Assembly: GCF_016862895.1 (NCBI RefSeq)
Contig: NZ_BONV01000024.1
Coordinates: 1 to 64,000 of the forward strand
Reading direction: 5' to 3'
From: Planotetraspora kaengkrachanensis
GTDB taxonomy: Bacteria > Actinomycetota > Actinomycetes > Streptosporangiales > Streptosporangiaceae
DNA: 64,000 nt
This document shows positions 24,365 to 34,087 of the stretch, piece by piece. The stretch's first letter is position 1. Each line of letters begins with the position of its first letter. The notes below the pieces were generated by a model. That model worked only from the letters and a program-made list of their open reading frames with translations, was not told the DNA's origin and made no database searches. Made by a program: the position numbers and the translations under genes.

Positions 24365-25774
24365 TCATCGCGTGAGGCGGACGTCCACCACCTGTCCCGT
24401 GCGGTCCGACAGCAGGACGTCGAGGCCGGTGCGGGCGACCGCCTCAGGCGCGATCTGTCCCGCGGAGTCCGGCGAGGGCGCGACAGGGACGGCGGAGCCC
24501 GCCCGGTCGTAGTTCAGGCAGTTCACCCGCACGCCCTGGGCGGCCCATTCGTCGGCGAGCGCCTCGGCGAGGTTCACGACCGCGGCCGTCGCGGACGCCT
24601 GGAGGCTGTGGCCTGCCCGCCCGTGGGTGTGCGCGGACGAAACGCAGAGCAGCAGGTGCCCGCGGGACTCGGCCAGATAGGGGAGCGCGGCCCTGGCGAC
24701 GGTGACCGGGCCGAAATAGTCGACCGCCACGATCTCGGCGAGCGCGGACTGGCCGACGTCGGCCAGCATGCCGGTGTGCGTGGCCGACGCGACGTTCACG
24801 ACGTGGTCGATGCGGCCGGTCTCGGCGTGCACGCGCGCGAGCGTCTCCTCCACGGCGCGGGCGTCCTCCACGCGCACGCCGCCGCGGCCGCGTGAGAACG
24901 AGCGGACCGTCGCGCCGTAGCCCTTGGCGAGGTCGGCGAACTCGGCGAACTCGGTCCCGAGGCCGTGCCCGCCGCCGAAGACCACCAGCGTCCGGCCGTC
25001 GAGGCCGCGGCGGCACTCGTCGTCGGTGAGGGCGGGCGCCGCCCGCCCGCGCAGCCGGAAGAGCCCGTCCGCGATGTACGCGTCGACCGGATGGGTGACC
25101 TTCATGTTCTGCTCGCTGCCCGTGACCAGGTGGATCGGCACGTCCGGCAGATAACGCAGGACGACGCCGCAGTCGTCGGTCGCGGGCCGCTCGGCGAAGC
25201 CCGGGTCGGCGAAGGCCCGCCGATAGGCCTCCCGGACGACGGACAACCGGAAGCACTGAGGCGTCTGCCCTCGCCGGAGCAGTGAGCGGTCGGGGATCTC
25301 CCTGACGGTCTCGCCGTGCGGGCCGGGGGCGGCGACCAGGACGGTGTCGGACGACGGGATCACCACGTCCACGGCCTCGTGGTGGCGGAGCGCGGCGACG
25401 CACTCGCTGATCACCCGCGGCTCGACGAACGGCCGGACGGCGTCGTGCAGCAGCACGTCGCACTCCTCGTCGCCCAGCGCCTGCAGGGCGCGCCATGTCG
25501 ACTCGCTGCGGCTCGCGCCGCCTTCGAGGATCTTGGTCACCTTGGCGTAACCGTTCCTGCGCACCAGGTCGGCGGCCTCGTCGACGAAGCCGGGGGCCAT
25601 CAGCACCACGACCTCGTCGACCTCCGGATGGCCGTCGAACGTGTCGAGCGTGTGCTCGATGATCGTCCTACCGGCGATCTTCAGCAGCTGCTTCGGCGTG
25701 TTCAGGCCCATCCGCTGCCCGATACCTCCGGCAAGCACCACTCCGACCGTCCGAAGGCGTGACTCCGCGATCAT
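24365..25774 (-). CDS. Bcs1/TarI-like cytidylyltransferase fused to a short-chain dehydrogenase domain
   Basis: 469 residues. The N-terminal IspD/TarI domain (about 8-240) has the CTP site VVLAGGIGQRMGLNTPKQLL and LLHDAVRPF. The C-terminal short-chain dehydrogenase domain (about 260-468) has the cofactor loop FGGGHGLG at 266-273. The domain order equals Haemophilus Bcs1, which reduces ribulose-5-P and makes CDP-ribitol. Here Ser379 is kept, but the catalytic Tyr is Gln392 and the catalytic Lys is Thr396. CDP-polyol synthesis is likely; the reductase is probably inactive or altered. It is divergent from the CDP-alcohol phosphotransferase cluster. The protein starts at the ATG giving MIAESRLRTV. 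Confidence 0.88.
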   Translation of the reverse strand: MIAESRLRTVGVVLAGGIGQRMGLNTPKQLLKIAGRTIIEHTLDTFDGHPEVDEVVVLMAPGFVDEAADLVRRNGYAKVTKILEGGASRSESTWRALQALGDEECDVLLHDAVRPFVEPRVISECVAALRHHEAVDVVIPSSDTVLVAAPGPHGETVREIPDRSLLRRGQTPQCFRLSVVREAYRRAFADPGFAERPATDDCGVVLRYLPDVPIHLVTGSEQNMKVTHPVDAYIADGLFRLRGRAAPALTDDECRRGLDGRTLVVFGGGHGLGTEFAEFADLAKGYGATVRSFSRGRGGVRVEDARAVEETLARVHAETGRIDHVVNVASATHTGMLADVGQSALAEIVAVDYFGPVTVARAALPYLAESRGHLLLCVSSAHTHGRAGHSLQASATAAVVNLAEALADEWAAQGVRVNCLNYDRAGSAVPVAPSPDSAGQIAPEAVARTGLDVLLSDRTGQVVDVRLTR

Positions 25775-25899
25775 GATCTCCTCCCCACCTGACCATACCC
25801 GCGTCAGGAGAAGGGCAAGGCGATTGCCACGTCGTGATCACTCGGTTACGTTGCGATGTGACTCTCGGGGGGGTGGTCGAGCTGGGAAGCGGGAACGTG

Positions 25900-27465
<1,566 letters not shown>

Positions 27466-27478
27466 TGCGAGGCAATTC

Positions 27479-28099
27479 ATGATCTCCGTACAGATGACGC
27501 GCGTCCCGCGCAGCGCCGTGGTGGCCTACCGCGACGACGGGCTGCTCGCCCGGGGCATGGGCCTGCTGGTCGTCGGCCAACTGCCCCCGCTCTTCCCGGC
27601 GGTCGTGGGGGCCTTCGTGACCGGGGTCCTGCTGGTCATGGGGGTGGCAAGCGTCGACGACGTCGCCGTGTTCGCCCCCGCGGCGACGCTGCTGCTGGCC
27701 GGCGCGGGCAGCTCCCACCGGCACGACGGGCGGCTCGACTGGCTCGTGCCGCCGATCCTGCGGCTCACCGAGTACGGCTTCGTCGCCTCGATCGGCTTCG
27801 CCCGGTCCGTGCCGCCGCTGCTCATCATGGCGGTGCTCGGCGCCATGGCCTTCCACCACTACGACATCGTCTACCGGGTGCGGCAGCACGTGTATCCGCC
27901 GCACTGGCTCGCCCCGGCGGGACTGGGCTGGGACGGCCGCATGCTGGTCATCGCCGCCGGAGGCCTGTTCGGCGTGGTGACCCCGGACTTCTGGATCCTC
28001 GCCGTCTATTTGTGGGGGCTGTTCCTGTGGGAGAGCCTCACGTCCTGGCTCGCCGCACCCCGGCGGGCGGAGGTGGCGGGCGCGATGGAGCCCGGCTGA
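27479..28099 (+). CDS. DUF5941-type membrane protein
   Basis: 206 residues with about five membrane helices. It resembles the domain of unknown function that in streptomycetes is found at the C terminus of CDP-alcohol phosphotransferases of the preceding type: YRDDGLLARGMG, HDGRLDWLVPPILRLTEY, AFHHYDIVYRVR and GLGWDGRMLV are its conserved stretches. Here it is a separate gene, 13 bases downstream, with GAGG six bases before the ATG. Close coupling suggests a subunit or partner of the phosphotransferase. Confidence 0.75.
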   Translation: MISVQMTRVPRSAVVAYRDDGLLARGMGLLVVGQLPPLFPAVVGAFVTGVLLVMGVASVDDVAVFAPAATLLLAGAGSSHRHDGRLDWLVPPILRLTEYGFVASIGFARSVPPLLIMAVLGAMAFHHYDIVYRVRQHVYPPHWLAPAGLGWDGRMLVIAAGGLFGVVTPDFWILAVYLWGLFLWESLTSWLAAPRRAEVAGAMEPG

Positions 28100-28144
28100 G
28101 CCGTGTTGCGCGCACACACCGGTGCGGCACGCGTGGTTAACTAC

Positions 28145-28185
28145 AAGCCAACTCTGGCTTACACAATCAGGACCAAAAGCCAACT
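28145..28185. promoter_or_regulatory. direct repeat AAGCCAACT upstream of the nucleotidyltransferase gene
   Basis: AAGCCAACT at 28145-28153 and 28177-28185, 32 bases apart (about three helical turns), in an AT-richer intergenic stretch. An overlapping small hairpin, AGCCA-ACTC-TGGCT, is also present. Possible activator or repressor site, and suggestive of an internal promoter (inference). Confidence 0.35.
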
Positions 28186-28232
28186 AACCTTTGAGGTTAC
28201 TGTCTGACGGTCGACCTCGAGGAGTGCGGAAA

Positions 28233-28964
28233 TTGCTCGGAATGGTGCTGGCAGCAGGGGCTGGACGCCGCCTGCGGCCGTACACCGACACCCTGCCCAA
28301 GGCATTGGTGCCGGTCGACGGTGAGACCACGATCCTCGACATCGCCCTGCGCAACCTCGCGCAGGTCGACCTCCGCGACGTGGTGGTCATCGTGGGCTAC
28401 CAGGCGCAGGCCGTGCACGAGCGCAAGGCCGACCTCGAGCGGCGTCACGGGGTCACGCTGACGCTCGTCCACAACGACAAGGCCGAGGAGTGGAACAACG
28501 CGTACTCGTTGTGGTGCGCGCGCGACTACTTCGGGCAGGGCGCGTTGCTGGTCAACGGGGACACCGTCCATCCGGTGTCCGTCGAGCAGACGCTGTTGTC
28601 GGCGGACGACGGCGGGGACATCCTGCTCGCGGTCGACGACGTGAAGTCCCTCGGCGACGAGGAGATGAAGGTGACCCTCGAGGACGGCCGCCTCAAGAGG
28701 ATCACCAAGCTGATGGAGCCCGCCGAGGCGTACGGCGAGTACATCGGCGCGACGCTGATCAGGCCCGGTGCGGCGGACCGGCTGGCCGACGCGCTCAAGA
28801 CGACGTTCGAGCGTGACCCGCAGCTCTACTACGAGGACGGCTACCAGGAGATGGTCGCCCGTGGGGAGAAGATCGCGGTCGCGCCGATAGGCAAGGTCGA
28901 CTGGGTCGAGGTGGACAACCACGACGACCTGGCGAAGGCCCGTGAGATCGCATGCCGCTACTAG
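28233..28964 (+). CDS. LicC/IPCT-like sugar- or polyol-phosphate nucleotidyltransferase
   Basis: 243 residues, one NTP-transferase domain. The triphosphate loop is VLAAGAGRRLRPYTDTLPKAL, the segment EEWNNAYSLWCAR matches the LicC/IPCT subgroup, LLVNGDTVH holds the metal-binding Asp, and KVDWVEVDNHDDLAKA is at the end. It probably makes a CDP-activated small alcohol from a phospho-alcohol. The glycerol-1-phosphate dehydrogenase-like gene directly downstream makes a CDP-glycerol stereoisomer a reasonable guess. TTG 28233 lies seven bases after GAGGAG; ATG 28242 is the alternative. Confidence 0.85.
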   Translation: MLGMVLAAGAGRRLRPYTDTLPKALVPVDGETTILDIALRNLAQVDLRDVVVIVGYQAQAVHERKADLERRHGVTLTLVHNDKAEEWNNAYSLWCARDYFGQGALLVNGDTVHPVSVEQTLLSADDGGDILLAVDDVKSLGDEEMKVTLEDGRLKRITKLMEPAEAYGEYIGATLIRPGAADRLADALKTTFERDPQLYYEDGYQEMVARGEKIAVAPIGKVDWVEVDNHDDLAKAREIACRY

Positions 28965-29029
28965 GAACGCCGGGCCGCCCGGCTCCCCGACCCCGCGCGC
29001 ACGACACTCTCGCCGCCTGAGGAGTTCTC

Positions 29030-30088
29030 ATGCCGATTCTGGCAAGGATGCTCCCCGCCCCCCTCACGATGGAGGTCCGGCGGGGCGCGATAGCGCAACT
29101 GGGCGCGTTGCTCGCCGACAGCCGGGTCGCCACCTCCGGCCGGGTCGCGGTCGCCGTGGGCGCGAGCCAGGGCGACAGGATCGCGGAGGTCATCGCCCCC
29201 TCGCTGGGTGAGGCGCGGGTCTTCCGGGTGCCGGACGGCACCGTCGACGCTGCCGTCTCACTGGGCGCCGACCTGCGCAAGGGCGCCTACGAGGCCGTCG
29301 TAGGAGTCGGCGGCGGCAAGACCATCGACGCGACCAAGTACGCCGCCTCGCTGGCCGGCATCCCGATGGTCGCGGTGGCGACCAACCTCTCGCACGACGG
29401 CATCTGCTCGCCGGTCGCCTCCCTGATCCACGAGGGCGGGAAGGGCTCGTTCGGCGTGCCCATGCCGCTGGCGATCATGGTCGATCTCGACTTCGTGCAC
29501 GACGCGCCGGCCGCCCTGGTCAGAAGCGGCGTCGGCGACGTGGTGAGCAACCTGTCGGCCATCGAGGACTGGCACCTCGGCGCGGCCGAACGCGGCGAGC
29601 CCATAGACGGGCTGGCGATCTCCATGGCGCGCACCGCGGCTGAGGCGGTGCTCGGGCGGTCGGACTCGATCGAATCCGACGCCTTCCTGACCGTGCTCGC
29701 CGAGGCTTTGATTCTCTCCGGCATGTCTATGGTCATCGCCGGGTCAAGCCGCCCGAGCAGCGGCGGTGATCATGAGATCCTGCATGCTGTGGATCAGCTT
29801 TACCCCGGAACGTCCAATCACGGCGAGCTTGCCGGGATCGGCGCGGCGTTCTGCTTCTACCTCCGCGAGGACGCCCGCCGTCTCGGCGAGGTCGCCGGGT
29901 GCCTCAGGAGCCACGACCTGCCCGTCGTTCCGGGGGATGTCGGCCTGACCCTCGAGCAGTTCACCGACGCGGTGATGCTGGCTCCGAGCACGCGGCCCGG
30001 CCGCTACACCATCCTCGAGCACCTTCGGCTTTCTGAGACCGAGGTCCGCGCGAAAGTTGAGGGATATGTCCACGCCGTCGGTCGCTGA
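29030..30088 (+). CDS. sn-glycerol-1-phosphate dehydrogenase-like enzyme
   Basis: 352 residues of the iron-type alcohol dehydrogenase/AraM-EgsA group, which reduces dihydroxyacetone phosphate to sn-glycerol-1-P with NAD(P)H. NAD site: VVGVGGGKTIDATKY. Metal ligands are probably Asp123 (SHDGICSP), His248 (GGDHEILHA) and His264 (SNHGEL), which matches the family pattern. GAGGAG five bases before the ATG fixes the start. It lies between the nucleotidyltransferase and a second CDP-alcohol phosphotransferase, whose start is inside its end (23-base overlap). A related polyol-phosphate dehydrogenase activity cannot be excluded. Confidence 0.85.
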   Translation: MPILARMLPAPLTMEVRRGAIAQLGALLADSRVATSGRVAVAVGASQGDRIAEVIAPSLGEARVFRVPDGTVDAAVSLGADLRKGAYEAVVGVGGGKTIDATKYAASLAGIPMVAVATNLSHDGICSPVASLIHEGGKGSFGVPMPLAIMVDLDFVHDAPAALVRSGVGDVVSNLSAIEDWHLGAAERGEPIDGLAISMARTAAEAVLGRSDSIESDAFLTVLAEALILSGMSMVIAGSSRPSSGGDHEILHAVDQLYPGTSNHGELAGIGAAFCFYLREDARRLGEVAGCLRSHDLPVVPGDVGLTLEQFTDAVMLAPSTRPGRYTILEHLRLSETEVRAKVEGYVHAVGR

Positions 30089-30824
30089 GCTCCGCGCGGT
30101 CGCCCAACCGCAGACCACGATGGACCGCCGCAGCGGCGAACACTGGGCGGGCCTGCTCTACATGAGGCACCTGTCCATCTACGCCACCTGGCTGCTGGCC
30201 AAGACGCCCATCACGCCCAACCAGGTCACCGGCCTGATGATCGTGGCCGGGGTGGCGGCGGGAGCCGTCCTCGCCCTGCCGGGCCTGTGGGCGGCGCTGG
30301 CGGCGGCCGTGCTGATCCAGCTCTACCTCCTGCTCGACTGCTCGGACGGCGAGCTCGCCCGGTGGACGCGCCGCACGTCGATCACCGGCGTGTACCTCGA
30401 CCGGGTCGGCCACTATTTCGCCGAGGCCGCGCTGCTCATCGGACTGGGTTTCCGGGCCTCGGAGACCGTGCCCGACTGGTACACCATCCTCGGTTTCGCC
30501 GCCGCGCTGGGCGCGATCCTGATCAAGTCGGAGACCGACCTCGTGGACGTCGCCAGGGCCCGCTCGGGCCTCGTGGCGGCGACCGAGACGTCGGCGGGGG
30601 AGTTCACGTCGAGCCGCCTGGGCCTGGCCAGAAAGGTGGTCGGGGCGCTCAAATTCCACCGGGTGATCCAGGCCATCGAGCTGTCGATCATCGTCGTGAT
30701 CGCCGCGGTGCTGGACTTCTGGTTCCCCGCCACGCGGATCCTGGTCGTCGCGTGCGCGATCATCGCCGCCCTCCAGCTGATCCTGCATCTGGTGAGCATC
30801 CTCGCCTCGAGGCGGCTCACGTGA
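30066..30824 (+). CDS. CDP-alcohol phosphotransferase with altered catalytic residue
   Basis: 252 residues with six predicted membrane helices. Signature: DCSDGELAR at 91-99, Gly108, Asp112, then His116 where the canonical motif has its last Asp, the proposed base. Three of the four acidic residues and the CDP-binding Gly/Arg are kept. The ATG at 30066 overlaps the preceding gene by 23 bases, which signals coupling. Likely moves a phospho-alcohol from CDP to a lipid or soluble alcohol; substrates are unknown. Confidence 0.85.
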   Translation: MSTPSVAELRAVAQPQTTMDRRSGEHWAGLLYMRHLSIYATWLLAKTPITPNQVTGLMIVAGVAAGAVLALPGLWAALAAAVLIQLYLLLDCSDGELARWTRRTSITGVYLDRVGHYFAEAALLIGLGFRASETVPDWYTILGFAAALGAILIKSETDLVDVARARSGLVAATETSAGEFTSSRLGLARKVVGALKFHRVIQAIELSIIVVIAAVLDFWFPATRILVVACAIIAALQLILHLVSILASRRLT

Positions 30825-31014
30825 TCAGTCCCACCTGTACGTATCGGACCGGCGGCCGGGGGAAAACCGGTCGTCCGTACATGCGTGGTTCGGTAGGGGT
30901 TTCCCGGGAGTTCCGATACTCTTATTTTGCAGTAAATAAGGCGGATTCCGGATTGCCCGGCCATACAGACTCGGTGATCATGAAATCGTATGTAGCCGTC
31001 CCGATGCTGAGGCG

Positions 31015-31905
31015 ATGACGCCGGTGAAGCTTTCATGCGTCATCCTCACCATGGGCAACAGGGTCGCCGAGCTCGACCGGGCGGTCGAGTCCGCGCTGAC
31101 CCAGACCGACGGCGACGTCGAAGTGGTGATCGTCGGCAACGGCGCCGACGTGCCGGAACTGGCCGCCGAGGTCCTGCCGGGATCGGCGGCCGTGGTCAAG
31201 ACGGTGCGGCTCCCCTACAACGTCGGCATCCCCGAAGGGCGTAACCGAGGCGTCCAGGAGTGCTCGGGGGACGTCGTCCTGTTCCTCGACGACGACGGCT
31301 GGTACGCCGACTCCAAGGTCGCCGCGCACGTGCGCGAGAGGTTCACCCACGAGCACGATCTGGCCGTCATCTCCTTCCGGGTCATGGAGCCGGAAGGAGG
31401 CTCGGTGCAGCGGCGGCACGTCCCGCGGCTGCGCGCGGGCGACCCGGAACGGTCCTCGCCCGTCACCACGTTCCTCGGCGGCGCGTGCGCGATCAGGAAG
31501 TCCGCCTATCTGCAGGTCGGCGGCTTGCCGGAGAGCTTCTTCTACGCGCACGAGGAGACCGACCTGGCCTGGCGGCTGCTCGGCGAGGGTTACCGCATCG
31601 AATACGACGCCGTGCCGGTCATGTACCACCCTCTCGTGGCGCCGAGTCGGCACGCCGAGTTCTACCGGATGAACGCCCGCAACAGGGTCTGGCTGGCCCG
31701 GCGGAACCTGCCGTGGCCACTGGCCGCCCTGTACCTGTTCAACTGGATCGCATTGACCGTCGCCCGGGTGCGGGCGACGAGCGCGCTCAAGGCCTGGTTC
31801 CGCGGGTTCGGGGAAGGGCTGCGCCAGCCGGCGGGCGAACGCCGGCCGATGGCCTGGCGCACGGCCTGGCGCATGCTGCGTCTCGGCCGTCCGCCGATCG
31901 TCTAG
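31015..31905 (+). CDS. family 2 glycosyltransferase
   Basis: 296 residues: GT-A domain (about 1-230) with SCVILTMGNRVAELDRAV, VRLPYNVGIPEGRNRGV, the DxD site LFLDDDGWY, and the acceptor-side FYAHEETDLAWRLLGEG, similar to rhamnosyltransferase-like GT2 enzymes. A weak C-terminal hydrophobic stretch (ALYLFNWIALTVARV) could bind the membrane. ATG 31015 has GAGG close upstream. It follows the polyol-phosphate genes after an AT-richer 190-base gap (30825-31014), which probably contains its own promoter. Confidence 0.88.
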   Translation: MTPVKLSCVILTMGNRVAELDRAVESALTQTDGDVEVVIVGNGADVPELAAEVLPGSAAVVKTVRLPYNVGIPEGRNRGVQECSGDVVLFLDDDGWYADSKVAAHVRERFTHEHDLAVISFRVMEPEGGSVQRRHVPRLRAGDPERSSPVTTFLGGACAIRKSAYLQVGGLPESFFYAHEETDLAWRLLGEGYRIEYDAVPVMYHPLVAPSRHAEFYRMNARNRVWLARRNLPWPLAALYLFNWIALTVARVRATSALKAWFRGFGEGLRQPAGERRPMAWRTAWRMLRLGRPPIV

Positions 31906-31958
31906 ATCGGTCTAGATCCGTCTAGATCCGTTGAGATCCGCGGCGGCGGACCGCACGG

Positions 31959-32729
31959 TCAGTCGCCCGGCGGCCGCGGAGACGGCAGTGGAGACGGCAG
32001 GGGACGGGCCTCGCCGACCGACATCGACAGATTGCTGATCGAACTCGTCATCAGGGCCCGCTTGGGCAGCCCGAGCTCGCTCAGCTCCTTGGCGACGGGA
32101 TGGTTGCCCAGCCGGATCAGCGCACCGCCGGGCCGGGCACGGATTCCCCTGGGCCGCATGGACCACGGCACGCATCGGGTGACCCCGTCGAGATGCGCGT
32201 AGGCCTCAAGCGCGAGCGGGCCCGTCCCCGGAAGCGGTGTGCCCGGCCGGATCAGCAGATCGATGACCAGCCGCCCGTCCTTGCGGAGGATGCACCGCTT
32301 GTACGGCGTGTCGAGCCGGACGTCGATGTCGGCGAGTTCCTTGGGGAAGCCCCAGATGGACCGCCCGGCCTCCAGCGTCAACCTCCGGTCGACGGGAAGC
32401 CAGTGGACGAAGGTACCGAAGCCGGCCCCGCGCATGTCCCTGACGCCCGCCAGGGGGCCGCGTGGCGGCGGAGCGTGCGCCTCCGGTGGCCGTACCAGGA
32501 AGACCACGCCGAACTCGTGGTAGGCCTCCAGAGCCGAGTCCCGGTACGCCGCGAAAACCAGCGTGCAGGCCGCCTTTCCCGGCATGAGCTCCGTGACGTC
32601 CATCCCCGAGTACGCGAGGACGGCCCGGGCGGCGTCGGCCCGTACGAGATAGGTCGCGCTGCACACCGTGGCATCGCGGATCTCCAGCGGGATGTCGACC
32701 CGGCGGCCCAGGATGAGATGGCTTGCCAT
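31959..32729 (-). CDS. acetoacetate decarboxylase-family protein
   Basis: 256 residues of the acetoacetate decarboxylase superfamily. GRSIWGFPKELADIDV matches the family's catalytic-Lys neighbourhood, with the Lys of FPK kept. Many actinomycete members act as decarboxylases, dehydratases or aldolase-type enzymes on other keto acids, so the reaction is open. The C-terminal tail is Pro/Ser-rich (PLPSPLPSPRPP). ATG 32729 with GGAAG upstream. It is convergent with the glycosyltransferase at 31015; no pathway link with neighbours is evident. Confidence 0.8.
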   Translation of the reverse strand: MASHLILGRRVDIPLEIRDATVCSATYLVRADAARAVLAYSGMDVTELMPGKAACTLVFAAYRDSALEAYHEFGVVFLVRPPEAHAPPPRGPLAGVRDMRGAGFGTFVHWLPVDRRLTLEAGRSIWGFPKELADIDVRLDTPYKRCILRKDGRLVIDLLIRPGTPLPGTGPLALEAYAHLDGVTRCVPWSMRPRGIRARPGGALIRLGNHPVAKELSELGLPKRALMTSSISNLSMSVGEARPLPSPLPSPRPPGD

Positions 32730-32831
32730 GCTTCCAGTACAGCAAGCGGGAGTGACCTGAGGGTAGCCGCCATGCTGCCAGGTCATGCTGTCAGGCGGCC
32801 TGAACCGGCTCGATCAGGCGGCCCCGCGCGG

Positions 32832-33968
32832 TCAGACCGGCAGGATGCGGCCGGGCTGCCGCGCCTGCGACGCATCCGGAGCGTCGGCCCAGCGCTCCAG
32901 GTGGCCGACGAACTCGCCGGACACCAGAGGCCAGTGGTAGTGGTGCAGCGCCTCGAAATACCCGCGCGCTCCCATCGCGTTGCGCCGCTCGGCGTTGTCG
33001 CGGAGCCGGAGCACGGCCTGCGTGACCGAGGACACCACGGACTCCACGTCGCCGAACGGGACGATGGTGCCGCAGTCGACGCGTCCGACGAGCGAGGCGG
33101 CCCTGGTCAGCGGCGTCGTGATCACCGGGATGCCGCGCGCCATGTATTCGATGACCTTCGTGGGCGTCGAACCCCGGTAGTTCGGCAGGTCGTGCAGGAG
33201 GGACAGGCCCGCGAGCGCGCCCTCTGCCATCCTGAGCGCGTGCTGGTTGGGCACGTGGCCGAACCAGTCGAGGACGCCTTCCCGCTGGGCGTCCCGCAGC
33301 AGGGGCCTGATGTCGGCGTCGGCGGGACCGATCAGGTCCAGCCGTACCCCGTGGCCGCGGAGCCGGCGCGCGATCTCGATCATCTCGATCGCGCCGCGGG
33401 CCTGGGCGAGCTGGCCGATGTAGACGATCCGGTTGTCGCCCGGGGGCGGGGGAGGGGTGTCCGGCACGTACGTGAGGTTGGGGATCACCGGATGGTCGCC
33501 CACGAAGCGTTCCCGGTACGACTCCTCGGCGAGGAACAGGTGCATCCGGCGCTCGGCGCGGCCCTCCATTCCCCTGACCAGCGGAGGAAGGATGTTCCGC
33601 ACGGGGTCGGGGAGATACGTCTTGGCCTCCATCGCCGCCGCGGTGTCCTCGTGGACGTCCCAGACGGTCGGCGGCCTCTTACGGGGCAGCGCCAGCAGCA
33701 GCTCGATGTCGTGGATGAGAAGGATGTCGGCGTCCTTCACTCCTCTTTTCAGCGCCGAGCGGGCGGCTCGGATCGCCTTCCTCCGGTGCAGGCCCACGGC
33801 ACGAGGGACGTCGATGGGCCGGATCTCCGGAGGCGGAGTCACGTTGCAGTGGGTGAACGGCGCGATGAAGGTGACCTGGTGGCCTGCGTCGAGCAGCGCA
33901 CGGATCTGCCGATGGGTGATCCGTGCGTCCTCCGGATGATGGACGATCGTGCCGACACATACCCTCAT
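32832..33968 (-). CDS. family 4 glycosyltransferase
   Basis: 378 residues, GT-B fold. The N-terminal domain starts MRVCVGTIVHHPEDARI, the interdomain linker NRIVYIGQLAQARGA begins the C-terminal domain, and nucleotide-sugar binding is seen in NYRGSTPTKVIEYMARGIPVITT (the EX7E-type region). Cytoplasmic and retaining. The substrate is unknown. It starts at the ATG at 33968. It neighbours the acyltransferase gene on the same strand, with a 119-base gap. Confidence 0.88.
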   Translation of the reverse strand: MRVCVGTIVHHPEDARITHRQIRALLDAGHQVTFIAPFTHCNVTPPPEIRPIDVPRAVGLHRRKAIRAARSALKRGVKDADILLIHDIELLLALPRKRPPTVWDVHEDTAAAMEAKTYLPDPVRNILPPLVRGMEGRAERRMHLFLAEESYRERFVGDHPVIPNLTYVPDTPPPPPGDNRIVYIGQLAQARGAIEMIEIARRLRGHGVRLDLIGPADADIRPLLRDAQREGVLDWFGHVPNQHALRMAEGALAGLSLLHDLPNYRGSTPTKVIEYMARGIPVITTPLTRAASLVGRVDCGTIVPFGDVESVVSSVTQAVLRLRDNAERRNAMGARGYFEALHHYHWPLVSGEFVGHLERWADAPDASQARQPGRILPV

Positions 33969-34087
33969 AAGGGGAGGCTTGCCGTCCGGTCCGAAGTGTC
34001 TGAATGCGCCGGGTGAATGGCCGCCGAACTGCTGCTTAATTTCTGCTGCTCAATTTGCCGCTGCCGCCCGCGGGCGGCAGCGGAGGA

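Noticed and set aside
29030-30088. 3-dehydroquinate synthase
   Set aside because: It shares the fold, but the SHDGICSP, GGDHE and SNHGE motifs and the gene context fit the glycerol-1-phosphate dehydrogenase group better.
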